DNA of 64,000 bases from Catenuloplanes atrovinosus. Its GTDB lineage: Bacteria; Actinomycetota; Actinomycetes; Mycobacteriales; Micromonosporaceae. Each line of letters starts with the position of its first letter. Position 1 is the stretch's first letter. Shown here piece after piece: positions 8,405 to 16,174 of this stretch. The DNA lies in contig NZ_JAVDYB010000001.1 of assembly GCF_031458235.1 (NCBI RefSeq), positions 2,005,001 to 2,069,000 on the forward strand. Reading direction: 5' to 3'. Under the pieces are notes generated by a model, which was not told the DNA's origin, made no database searches, and saw only the letters and a list, made by a program, of their open reading frames with translations. A program made the translations under genes and the position numbers.

Positions 8405-9397
8405 ATGGTCCGGATCCCGCTGGTGAGGGAGGCCGAGCCCGCCGTGGCCGCACCGCGGGGTTATCAGGCGGAGGATCTGGCCGCCGCCGTCACCGCGGCC
8501 GTGCGCGCGCCGTCGCAGCACAACACGCAGCCGTGGCGGTTCCGGCTGTCCGGCGGCGCGATCGAGGTCCGATCGGACCCGGCGCGGCAGCTGCCGATCG
8601 CGGATCCGACCGGCTGGGCGGTCCGGATCGCGTGCGGTGCCGCGCTCGGCAACGCACGGCTGGCGCTGGCCGGCCGGGGCCGCCCGGCCGACGGCGTGAT
8701 CCGCCCGGACCCGGACGACGCGGAGCTGGTGGCGCGGCTGGTGCCGGGTGCGCCGCGGCCGGCCACGCCGGCCGAGCTGGCGCTGCTGGCGGCCGTGCCG
8801 CGGCGGCACAGCACGCGCGGGCGCTTCTCCGCGCGGCCGGTGCCCGCGGCGGTCCGCGCGCGGATGCTGGACGCGGTGCGCTCGGAGGGCTGCTGGCTGG
8901 ACCTGATCGTGGGCACGCCGGCCGTGACCGCGGTCGCGGAGATCGCGCACAGCGCGGACCGGGTGCTGCGCCGCGACCACGACTATCGCGCGGAGATCGA
9001 GGCCTGGACGCGCCCGGCGCCCGCCTGCGACGGCGTGCCGCCCGAGGCCGCGGGAACGGCGGCGGACATCCTGCCCCGGCGAGACTTCGGCGGCCCGGAG
9101 CTGCCCCTGGAGCCGGAACCGGAGCCGCTGGTCGCGGTGCTCGGGTCGCCGGCGGACACCGCGGCCGAGCAGATCGCGGCCGGCCAGGCGCTGCAGAAGC
9201 TGCTGCTCACGGTCACGGACGCGGGGCTGGCCGCGTCGATGGTGTCGCAGCCGATCGAGGTGCCGGCCGCGCGCGAGCAGTTGCGGCTGGCGCTCGGCCG
9301 GTTCGGGCCGCCGCAGATGGTGGTCCGGATCGGCTGGGCCGCGCCGGGCGCCACCACGCCACGCCGGCCCGCGGAGAGCGTGATCATCACGGAATAG
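8405..9397 (+). CDS. Acg-like nitroreductase-fold flavoprotein
   Basis: 330 residues. The N-terminal APSQHNTQPWRFRL segment is the signature of the Acg/NfnB-like branch of the nitroreductase superfamily, together with RRHSTRGRFSARPVP and ILPRRDFGGPELP later in the chain. Members bind FMN poorly or with a lid and are linked to dormancy or redox stress in mycobacteria; the reaction is unsettled. AGGAGG ends 8 bases before ATG 8405. A paralogue lies at 22076-23041 in an operon with a DosS-like kinase. The candidate DosR box upstream suggests shared hypoxic or redox control. Confidence 0.88.
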   Translation: MVRIPLVREAEPAVAAPRGYQAEDLAAAVTAAVRAPSQHNTQPWRFRLSGGAIEVRSDPARQLPIADPTGWAVRIACGAALGNARLALAGRGRPADGVIRPDPDDAELVARLVPGAPRPATPAELALLAAVPRRHSTRGRFSARPVPAAVRARMLDAVRSEGCWLDLIVGTPAVTAVAEIAHSADRVLRRDHDYRAEIEAWTRPAPACDGVPPEAAGTAADILPRRDFGGPELPLEPEPEPLVAVLGSPADTAAEQIAAGQALQKLLLTVTDAGLAASMVSQPIEVPAAREQLRLALGRFGPPQMVVRIGWAAPGATTPRRPAESVIITE

Positions 9398-9412
9398 GGC
9401 ACGCTGGGGGGT

Positions 9413-10192
9413 ATGCGGCTCGCTACCTGGAACGTCAACAGCGTCAAGGCCCGGCTCCCGCGGCTGCTCGACTGGCTGGAGACGCGCCGGCCGGACGTGC
9501 TCTGCCTCCAGGAGCTGAAGGTCTCCGCGGACCAGTTCCCGTCGGACGAGGTCAAGGCGCTGGGGTACGACGCGGCCGTGCACGGCGACGGCCGGTGGAA
9601 CGGCGTGGCCGTGCTGTCCCGGGTCGGCCTGGACGACGTGCGGACCGGCTTCGACGGCGACCCGGGTTTCCCGGACGAGACCACGCGGGAGACGCGCGCG
9701 GTCTCCGCGACCTGCGGCGGGCTGCGGGTGTGGTCGGTGTATGTGCCGAACGGCCGCACGCCGGAGGACCCGCACTACGCGTACAAGCTGCGCTGGCTGG
9801 CCCGGCTGCGGGAGGCGCTGGCGCACGAGCCGGCGCCGCTCGCGGTGTGCGGGGACTTCAACGTGGCGCCGGCCGACGAGGACGTCTGGGACCCCGCGGT
9901 GTTCGCCGGCTCCACGCACGTCACGCCGCCGGAGCGGGACGCGCTGGCCGCGCTGCGCGCCGAGCGCGGACTGCACGACATCGTGCCGCGTCCGCTGAAG
10001 GGGGACCGGCCGTTCACCTATTGGGACTACCGCGCGGGCATGTTTCATCAGAACAAGGGCATGCGGATCGACCTGGTGTACGCCACCGACCCGGTGCCGG
10101 CCCGGGTCACCGACGCCTACGTGGACCGTGAGGCGCGCAAGGGCAAGGGGCCGTCCGATCACGCGCCCATCGTGGTCGACATCGATCTGTGA
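9413..10192 (+). CDS. xth: Exodeoxyribonuclease III (AP endonuclease family)
   Basis: 259 residues, full length for the ExoIII/ExoA group. Motifs in order: MRLATWNVNSVKARL, CLQELK (metal-binding Glu), YVPNGR, GDFNVAP (Asp/Asn pair), TYWDYR and the terminal SDHAPIVVD with catalytic His. The enzyme cleaves at abasic sites and digests 3' ends in base-excision repair. It starts 15 bp after the nitroreductase stop with a G-rich ribosome site (CTGGGGGG), so the two may be cotranscribed. Confidence 0.95.
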   Translation: MRLATWNVNSVKARLPRLLDWLETRRPDVLCLQELKVSADQFPSDEVKALGYDAAVHGDGRWNGVAVLSRVGLDDVRTGFDGDPGFPDETTRETRAVSATCGGLRVWSVYVPNGRTPEDPHYAYKLRWLARLREALAHEPAPLAVCGDFNVAPADEDVWDPAVFAGSTHVTPPERDALAALRAERGLHDIVPRPLKGDRPFTYWDYRAGMFHQNKGMRIDLVYATDPVPARVTDAYVDREARKGKGPSDHAPIVVDIDL

Positions 10193-10194
10193 CC

Positions 10195-10222
10195 GTTAAC
10201 GGTGAGACACGTCACCGTTAAC
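10195..10222. terminator. Inverted repeat after xth (terminator or operator)
   Basis: GTTAACGGTGA and TCACCGTTAAC form a perfect 11-bp stem around a 6-base loop, starting 3 bp after the xth stop. There is no T-run, so it may be a factor-assisted terminator or a binding site for the operon that starts at 10315. Confidence 0.5.
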
Positions 10223-10314
10223 CGCGTCAGTTGCCGCTCGACAAGTAAGGCGTACGCTGGCCGTTGACCGCGCCTGACGACGAAAACCGACACCCGGAAC
10301 CGGAGGAGACCGCC

Positions 10315-11934
10315 GTGACGGGGATACGGAACGTCAGTACGCCGCCGCCGACACACCTTCTGCACGCCGTGCTGGACGCTGCCGCCGACGCCGTGCTGCT
10401 CTGCGACGACCAGGGCGCGATCCTGCTCGCCAACGCCGCCGCCCGCCGGCTGATGCCCGGCCTGACCAGCATCGGCGAGCTCACCGACGACCCCGACTCG
10501 TTCGAGCGCGAGTGGCACGGCCGGCCGCTGCGGGGCCGCCGCCAGCCCGTCGACGAGGGCCACCACGTCTGGACCGTCCACGACTGCACGGACGAGCACG
10601 CGCGCGCCGCCTCGCTGGCGGCGGAGCGGGAGCGGACCGCGTTCCTGGCCGAGGCCAGCCGCCGGCTCTCCGCGTCGCTGCACCGCGGGCGCTGCGTGCG
10701 CACCACCGTGGAGCTGGCCGCCGCGCACCTGGCGGACGCGGCCGTGGTGGTGCTGCCGCCGTCCCGGCACCGCGTCGAGTGGGTGCGCGCGCTGACCGGC
10801 AGCCGCTTCGAGACCGGCGTGATGCGCGAGCGGGACGCGGACGGCGTGCCCGGCCTGTCCGAGGCGCTCGCCGGGTTCCCGCCGGTGCCCAGCCGCTGGC
10901 TGGACCCCGCGCAGGTGCCCGGCTCGCTGCTCCCGGCCGACTTCGGCGAGATCGGCGCGCTGCTGGTCACGCCGCTGCCCGGCAACGGCGTGCCGGCCGG
11001 CGCGCTGATCCTGGCTCGCCGGGCGCCGGGGCTGTTCTCCGAGATGGAGGAGCTGCAGGCACGCATCTTCGCGGCCCGGGCCGGCGCCGCGATATCGGCC
11101 GCCGTGCTCTATCAGGAGCAGGTGGAGACGACCGGCATCCTCCAGGCCGACCTGCTGCCGCCGGAGCTGCCGCGCATCGAGGGACTGGAGCTGGCCGGGG
11201 CGTACCGTCCGGCCAAGGACGCGGCCCGGATCGGCGGCGACTTCTACGACGCGTTCCCCCGCACGCCGTCGCTGGCGCCGGGCGCGGACCCGGCCGAGAC
11301 CATGGTGGTGCTCGGTGACGTGTGCGGCAAGGGCCCGAAGGCGGCCGTGCTGGCCGGCAAGGTGCGCCAGACGCTGCGCGCGCTGCGCCTGCTCGAGGGG
11401 CGCCCGGACCCGCTGCTGCGCGTGCTCAACCAGGCGCTGATCGACCCGCGCGACCGCAGCCGGTTCGTCACGCTGGCGCTGGCCTCGATGGTCCGCGACG
11501 GCGACGGCTGGCGCGTGACGGTCGCGTCCGGCGGCCACCCGCCACCGCTGATCCTGCGCGCGTCCGGCGGGGTCGAGCCGGTGCTGGCCAGGGGCACGCT
11601 GATCGGCGTGTCCAGCACGATCACGGTGGAGACCGCGGACGTGACGCTCGGGCCCGGCGACCTGATGCTGCTCTACAGCGACGGGCTGTTCGAGGCGCGC
11701 GGCGGCGCCGGCGGCCGGGAGGCGTACGGCGAGGACCGGCTCGCCGACTCGCTCGGCACCTGCCGGAACATGCCCGCCACCGCGGTGGTGGAGCGGCTGG
11801 AGCAGCTGGTGTCGGACTGGATCAACGGCGCCGGCCACGACGACATAGCGATGCTCGCGGTCCGGGTGCCGCCGCGGGTGCCCGACTACGGCAACGGGCA
11901 CCACCACGCGGTCAATCTGCGGCGGGCCCGATGA
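10315..11934 (+). CDS. PAS-GAF-SpoIIE (PPM/PP2C-type) serine phosphatase
   Basis: 539 residues. A PAS-like segment (AVLDAAADAVLLCDDQGAIL) is followed by a GAF-like region (roughly 120-290) and a SpoIIE phosphatase domain with metal-binding motifs IGGDFYDAF, LGDVCGKGPKAA, ASGGHPPPLIL, YSDGLFEARG and GHDDIAMLAV. Such enzymes dephosphorylate STAS-domain anti-sigma antagonists; a STAS gene is two genes downstream. GTG 10315 is chosen because GGAGGAG lies 6 bases before it; the upstream TTG has no such site. It overlaps the B12-binding gene by 4 bp (ATGA). The PAS/GAF sensors give it a second input besides the cobalamin protein. Confidence 0.92.
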   Translation: MTGIRNVSTPPPTHLLHAVLDAAADAVLLCDDQGAILLANAAARRLMPGLTSIGELTDDPDSFEREWHGRPLRGRRQPVDEGHHVWTVHDCTDEHARAASLAAERERTAFLAEASRRLSASLHRGRCVRTTVELAAAHLADAAVVVLPPSRHRVEWVRALTGSRFETGVMRERDADGVPGLSEALAGFPPVPSRWLDPAQVPGSLLPADFGEIGALLVTPLPGNGVPAGALILARRAPGLFSEMEELQARIFAARAGAAISAAVLYQEQVETTGILQADLLPPELPRIEGLELAGAYRPAKDAARIGGDFYDAFPRTPSLAPGADPAETMVVLGDVCGKGPKAAVLAGKVRQTLRALRLLEGRPDPLLRVLNQALIDPRDRSRFVTLALASMVRDGDGWRVTVASGGHPPPLILRASGGVEPVLARGTLIGVSSTITVETADVTLGPGDLMLLYSDGLFEARGGAGGREAYGEDRLADSLGTCRNMPATAVVERLEQLVSDWINGAGHDDIAMLAVRVPPRVPDYGNGHHHAVNLRRAR

Positions 11935-12998
11935 CCGCGACCACCTCCCTGCTTCCCGGCGTCGACGAGCAGTACCTGGAGCTGATCGGCGCCGGTGACG
12001 AGTGGGGCGCCACCGACCTGGTGCTCGCGCTCTGGGAGAACGGCGCGCACCCCGAGCGGCTGCTGCTCGACCTGATCGCGCCCGCGCAGGTGCGCGTCGG
12101 TGACCTCTGGGCGGCCAACGAGTGGTCCGTCGCGCGCGAGCACGCGGCCACCGCGACCAGCGAGCGCGCCATCGCCGCGCTGATCGCGCGCGCCGCGCCG
12201 CGGCCCACGCTCGGCCGGATCACGGTCGCCTGCACGGACGGCGAGTGGCACGCGCTGCCGCCCCGGATCGTCGGCGAGGTGCTGCGGCTGCGCGGCTGGC
12301 GGGTCGACTTCCTCGGTGCCAACGTGCCCGGCCCGCACCTCGTCACCCACCTGCACCAGACCGGCCCGGACGTGGTGGCGCTCAGCTGCGCGCTGCCGAC
12401 CCGGCTGCCCCGCGCGCACGCCACGCTCACCGCGTGCCAGGCGGTCGGCGTACCGGTGCTGGCCGGCGGCCGTGGCTTCGGCACCGACGGCCGGCACGCC
12501 CGCCTGCTCGGCGCGGACGGCTGGGCCGCCACCGCCACCGAGGCCGCGGACATCCTCGACTCCGGCTGGAACCCGCCGGCCCGCGCGCCGCACGACGACC
12601 TCGCCCACCTGGCCGACGAGGAGTACACGCAGCTCGTCCGCCAGCGCCACAGGATCATCGTGGGGCTGCTGGACCGGCTGCGCGAGGCCTACCCGCCGAT
12701 GCGCGGCTACGACCAGCGGCAGGCCGACGCGACCGCCGAGGACGTCACGCACATCGTCGACTTCCTGGCCGCCGCGCTGTACGTGGACGACGCCGCGGTC
12801 TTCACCGACTTCCTGGGCTGGACCGCCGGCGTGCTGGCCGCCCACGGCGTACCGGTCCAGGCGCTGACGATCTGCCTCGACCTGCTCGGTGCCGATCTCC
12901 GTGACTTTCCCCGGGCGGGGAATCTGTTGAAACTGGGTTTAGCGCAACTGGCGCCGGGTAGTGTGCCGGGCCAGGACTTCACGAGGCCGGAGCGATGA
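11931..12998 (+). CDS. B12-binding sensor protein with CarH-type Wx9EH photoreceptor signature
   Basis: 355 residues. Residues 1-90 form a helical bundle like the cap of methionine synthase/CarH; it contains Trp60, nine residues, then Glu70-His71, the exact Wx9EH signature of adenosylcobalamin photoreceptors. A B12-binding Rossmann domain follows: GEWHALP with His107 (candidate lower Co ligand; the usual trailing Gly is Pro), FLGANVP, ALSCALP and VLAGGRGFG. The C-terminal ~130 residues are helical and unassigned. No DNA-binding domain is present, unlike CarH/LitR. It is sandwiched with 4-bp overlaps between the phosphatase and STAS genes, so its output is probably protein-protein control of partner switching by light or cobalamin (inference). 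Confidence 0.88.
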   Translation: MTATTSLLPGVDEQYLELIGAGDEWGATDLVLALWENGAHPERLLLDLIAPAQVRVGDLWAANEWSVAREHAATATSERAIAALIARAAPRPTLGRITVACTDGEWHALPPRIVGEVLRLRGWRVDFLGANVPGPHLVTHLHQTGPDVVALSCALPTRLPRAHATLTACQAVGVPVLAGGRGFGTDGRHARLLGADGWAATATEAADILDSGWNPPARAPHDDLAHLADEEYTQLVRQRHRIIVGLLDRLREAYPPMRGYDQRQADATAEDVTHIVDFLAAALYVDDAAVFTDFLGWTAGVLAAHGVPVQALTICLDLLGADLRDFPRAGNLLKLGLAQLAPGSVPGQDFTRPER

Positions 12999-13336
12999 TC
13001 GACGATTCCCCCTTACGCATCGACGTCAGCCACCCCGACCCGGCCACGGCACTGCTCTCACTCGCCGGCGACCTCGACTTCGACACCGCCGAGGAGCTGG
13101 TGGACGAGGCCGAGCGGGCACTGATCACCGAGATCCGTACGCTCCGGCTCGACCTCTCCGGCCTCTACATCTGCGACTCGTCCGGACTCAGCGCGCTGCT
13201 CCACATCCACCACGACGCGCGCGAGGTCGGCACGGACTTCGAGATAACCGGCGTCACCGCCCAGCTCCGCCGCATCCTCGAGGTGACCGGCCTGGACGCG
13301 GTGCTCGGCACCACCCCGGCCGAGGCCCATTCCTAG
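12995..13336 (+). CDS. STAS-domain anti-sigma factor antagonist
   Basis: 113 residues, standard length for SpoIIAA/RsbV/BldG relatives. The phosphorylation motif is CDSSGLSALLHI, with Ser62 the likely target of an anti-sigma kinase and substrate of the upstream SpoIIE-type phosphatase. Dephosphorylated, it would bind the kinase and free a sigma factor. The ATG overlaps the stop of the B12-binding gene (ATGA at 12995). No RsbW-type kinase or sigma gene is in the window, so the partner is encoded elsewhere. Confidence 0.92.
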   Translation: MIDDSPLRIDVSHPDPATALLSLAGDLDFDTAEELVDEAERALITEIRTLRLDLSGLYICDSSGLSALLHIHHDAREVGTDFEITGVTAQLRRILEVTGLDAVLGTTPAEAHS

Positions 13337-13453
13337 AGCCTCCACCCGATCGAGTGCCGCTGCGCTCCGGCGGCGAGGGCGGTCGGTCTCCCGGCGGGGC
13401 GCCGGGCGATAAAGGTCTCGCGTGCGCGGCCGATCGAGCGGGATCATGGGCCG

Positions 13454-14173
13454 GTGATCGGGGACGCGTTCGGGGAACTGCTCGGTGAGGTGTGGGCCGC
13501 GGGTGCGGTGGCCGGGCGGGTCGAGGAGGTCGTCGAGCGGGACGACGGGCTGATCAGCCGCGGGGACGCCGCGCGCTACCTCTCCGGGCCCGAGTCGTGG
13601 CCGGCCTGCGAGACGGCGGTGCTGGCACGGGCGCACGGCCGAATCCTGGACATCGGGTGCGGCGCCGGCCGCCACCTGGCCGCGCTGCGCGAGCGGGGAG
13701 CGGACGCGAGCGGCATCGACCCGTCCCCGGGCGCGGTGGCGGTGTGCCGGGCGCGCGGACTCGCCGCGGAGGTCGGCGACCTGGACCGGCTGCCCCCGGG
13801 CCCGTACGACACGCTGCTTCTGCTGGGCGGCAACCTGGCGCTGCTCGGATCGCCCGCGGACGCCGCACGGCGGCTCGCCGCGCTGGCCGCGGTGGCGGCG
13901 CCGGGCGCGCTGCTGCTGGGCTCGAACATCGACCCGCACCACACCGGCGACCCGCGCCACACCGGCTACCACGACCGGAACGTGCGGCACGGCCGGCCCG
14001 CCGGCCAACTGCGGCTGCGGGTCCGGCACGGCGAGACGGTGACGGAGTGGACCGATTACTGGCTGGCCGGCGTGTCCGAGCTGGAGAAGGTGGCGGCGGC
14101 GTCACCGTGGCGGCTGGAGAGCGTGGACGGGCACCCGTTCTACGCCGCGGTACTCACTCGCGCGTCGGCCTGA
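13454..14173 (+). CDS. Class I SAM-dependent methyltransferase
   Basis: 239 residues. SAM-binding motif I is ILDIGCGAGRHLAAL; the acidic end of strand 2 is GIDPSPGAV and motif III-like GDLDRLPPGPYDTLLLLGG follows. The C-terminal part (HDRNVRHGRPAGQLRLRVRHG) probably shapes the acceptor site; the substrate is unknown. The start is GTG 13454. The gene converges with the Hsp70-like gene and their ends overlap by 20 bp. Confidence 0.85.
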   Translation: MIGDAFGELLGEVWAAGAVAGRVEEVVERDDGLISRGDAARYLSGPESWPACETAVLARAHGRILDIGCGAGRHLAALRERGADASGIDPSPGAVAVCRARGLAAEVGDLDRLPPGPYDTLLLLGGNLALLGSPADAARRLAALAAVAAPGALLLGSNIDPHHTGDPRHTGYHDRNVRHGRPAGQLRLRVRHGETVTEWTDYWLAGVSELEKVAAASPWRLESVDGHPFYAAVLTRASA

Positions 14174-15407
14174 ACGCGTTGCGCACCGCGCCGAACCAGC
14201 GGCGCTGCAGGTGGCGGAGCCGGGGCTGGGCGACCGGGACGCGGAAGCTGTCCGGCGCCTGGCCGGCGCGCGTGACGTGGCCGGACTCCGGCGTGATGGC
14301 GACGACCTGGGAGAGGTCGCCGGTCTCCTCGTTGCGGCTGAGCCGGTGGTAGGCCAGCGCGCCCACCGCGACCGGCAGCTCCGGCTGCTCCGGGACGGAC
14401 GGCGTGGTGCCGAGCCGGGCGTAGAGGCGGGTGGAGACGAGCGGCACCCGGCTGGAGCCGCCGACCAGCATGAGCGAGTTGAGCAGGAACGACGACACCC
14501 CGGCGGCCTCGACGACGCGGCGGGTCTCCTCGACCGCGCGGGCGATGAGCGGCTCGGCGACGTACTCCAACTCCTCGCGCGTCAGGTGCAGCGGCCGGTC
14601 CCAGCCGGGCACCCGGACCGTCACGGCGGAGTTGCGGGACAGCGCCTCCTTGGCGCCGCGCACCTCGGTGCGGAAGTCCTGGCGGGCGCGCAGCTCCACG
14701 GCGGTGCGCGGCCGGAACAGGCGCTTCCACGTCTCCGGGTCGCGGCGGGCCAGGTGGCGTCGGAAGTGGTCGAGCAGCGCCAGGTCGATGTCGACGCCGC
14801 CGAGGTCGGCGAGCCCGCCGGTGCTGGCGACCTGCCAGCCGTTGATCTCGCGGCGGACCACGGTGACGTCGAGCGTGCCGCCGCCGAAGTCGAAGACCGC
14901 GATCGAGCCACCGAACGGTACGTGGTGGCCCTCCACCTGCGTGCAGTAGACCGCGGCCGCGACCGGCTCCTCCAGCAGCCGCACCTCGCCCATGCCGGCC
15001 CGGCGCGCCGCGTCGGTGAGCATCTCGCGGTGCTGGCGGCCCCAGCCGACCGGGCAGGTGAGCAGCGCGCCGTCCGGGTTGACGCCGGCCATCCGGGCCT
15101 CGTGCGCGACGCGGGACAGCACCGCGCTGAGCAGCAGCACGACCGGGACCTCGACGCCGCCGAGCGGGATCGAGCCCTCGCCGACGCGCCGCTTCGGGTG
15201 CGGTTCGTAGCGGACCGGGTCGCCGGCACCGAGCCGGGTCGCCTCCAGGCCGGTGACGATGCTGCCGTTCGCGTCCAGGTACACGCCGGAGTCCATCAGC
15301 GAGTACCCGTCGAACAGCAGCGTCCGCGGGGGCTCTCCGGGACGCCCGACGACCGCCACCGTGTGGGTGGTGCCCAGATCCACCGCCAGCTGCGACGGAC
15401 TCTCCAC
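14154..15407 (-). CDS. Hsp70-like ATPase lacking the substrate-binding domain
   Basis: 417 residues. Actin-fold nucleotide-binding motifs: phosphate 1 LAVDLGTTHTVAVVG, GEV-like RLLEEPVAAAVYC, phosphate 2 VFDFGGGTLDVTVV, adenosine LMLVGGSSRVPLV. The chain ends about 60 residues after the ATPase domain with a basic tail (RLRHLQRRWFGAVRNAF), so the beta-sandwich peptide-binding domain of DnaK is absent. Such short Hsp70 relatives occur widely in actinobacteria, with unknown clients. It has no adjacent DnaJ or GrpE gene. Confidence 0.87.
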   Translation of the reverse strand: MESPSQLAVDLGTTHTVAVVGRPGEPPRTLLFDGYSLMDSGVYLDANGSIVTGLEATRLGAGDPVRYEPHPKRRVGEGSIPLGGVEVPVVLLLSAVLSRVAHEARMAGVNPDGALLTCPVGWGRQHREMLTDAARRAGMGEVRLLEEPVAAAVYCTQVEGHHVPFGGSIAVFDFGGGTLDVTVVRREINGWQVASTGGLADLGGVDIDLALLDHFRRHLARRDPETWKRLFRPRTAVELRARQDFRTEVRGAKEALSRNSAVTVRVPGWDRPLHLTREELEYVAEPLIARAVEETRRVVEAAGVSSFLLNSLMLVGGSSRVPLVSTRLYARLGTTPSVPEQPELPVAVGALAYHRLSRNEETGDLSQVVAITPESGHVTRAGQAPDSFRVPVAQPRLRHLQRRWFGAVRNAFRPTRE

Positions 15408-15599
15408 TGCGTTTGTCTCCCCACGCGCTCCCGGTCAGCGCGCCGCCGCGCCGCCGGGATGGTACCCACCGACCCAGCCTCGCAGCCAGAGACCACCCTG
15501 ACGGGTGATCAACTTGAGCGACGAGTTTCCCACTCAACGTGAATCCCATCGCACGCTATCGGAGAACCGCAAGATCTGCTCGTTACCGGCCCGCCGCGC

Positions 15600-16052
15600 C
15601 TATGAACCGGGCCGGCCGAGGGTGCCGAGTTCCCGGGATCGCGTCTCCCCGGTGAGCAAGGGCTCCAGCAGGGCCGTGAGCTCCTCGTGCCGCTGTTCGT
15701 CCAACCGCGCGGTCATCGGCGCGAGAGCGCGCTGGATCTCCGCCTGCAGCCGCTCCGCCAGTTCCCGGCCGGCCGGGGTGATCACCACGTAGACCACCCG
15801 GCCGTCGCCCGGGTCACGGTCCCGCGTCAGCAGGCCGCGCCGGTCGGCGCGGTCGATCAGGCCCGACATCGTGGACTTGTCCAGGCCGAGGAAGGCGGCG
15901 AGCTCGGTCATCCGGGGCCGGCGGTCGCGCAGCAGGCCGAGCACGCGGAGCTGGGTGAGCGACAGATCGTGCTCGGCGCCGATGCGGGTGAGCACACCCA
16001 TCACCTGGAAAGCGGCGCGGACCAGGACATCCGTGAGGGCGGCGGAACTCAT
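15600..16052 (-). CDS. MarR-family transcriptional regulator
   Basis: 150 residues. The winged helix reads SLTQLRVLGLLRDRRPRMTELAAFLG, then DKSTMSGLIDRADRRGLLTRDRDPGDGRVVYV (helix 4-wing), flanked by dimerisation helices. It is divergent from the FAD monooxygenase and probably represses both genes until a phenolic-type ligand binds (family knowledge). ATG 16052 is chosen because the more upstream start (16094) would fall between two candidate operators that should lie in the promoter. Confidence 0.88.
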   Translation of the reverse strand: MSSAALTDVLVRAAFQVMGVLTRIGAEHDLSLTQLRVLGLLRDRRPRMTELAAFLGLDKSTMSGLIDRADRRGLLTRDRDPGDGRVVYVVITPAGRELAERLQAEIQRALAPMTARLDEQRHEELTALLEPLLTGETRSRELGTLGRPGS

Positions 16053-16073
16053 CACCGCAGCATAGTTGACATG

Positions 16074-16116
16074 GTTTGGATTACCAACCATCATGAAATT
16101 AGTTGGTATTACAAAC
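16074..16116. promoter_or_regulatory. Paired candidate MarR operators in the divergent promoter
   Basis: GTTTGGATTACCAAC (16074-16088) and GTTGGTATTACAAAC (16102-16116) are each imperfect palindromes. Read in opposite orientation they agree at 13 of 15 positions, so the same dimer could bind twice, 28 bp apart. They lie between the marR and monooxygenase starts in an AT-rich pocket. Confidence 0.7.
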
Positions 16117-16174
16117 TCTTTCCTGCGGGCCGGCCGGAGTCGAGAGGAACCAGGCGAGTGACGAGGAGAACCGC

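Noticed and set aside
7238-10162. 974-codon minus-strand open frame
   Set aside because: Only the part up to 8149 has protein-family features; the rest is antisense to the nitroreductase and exonuclease genes and open because of GC bias.
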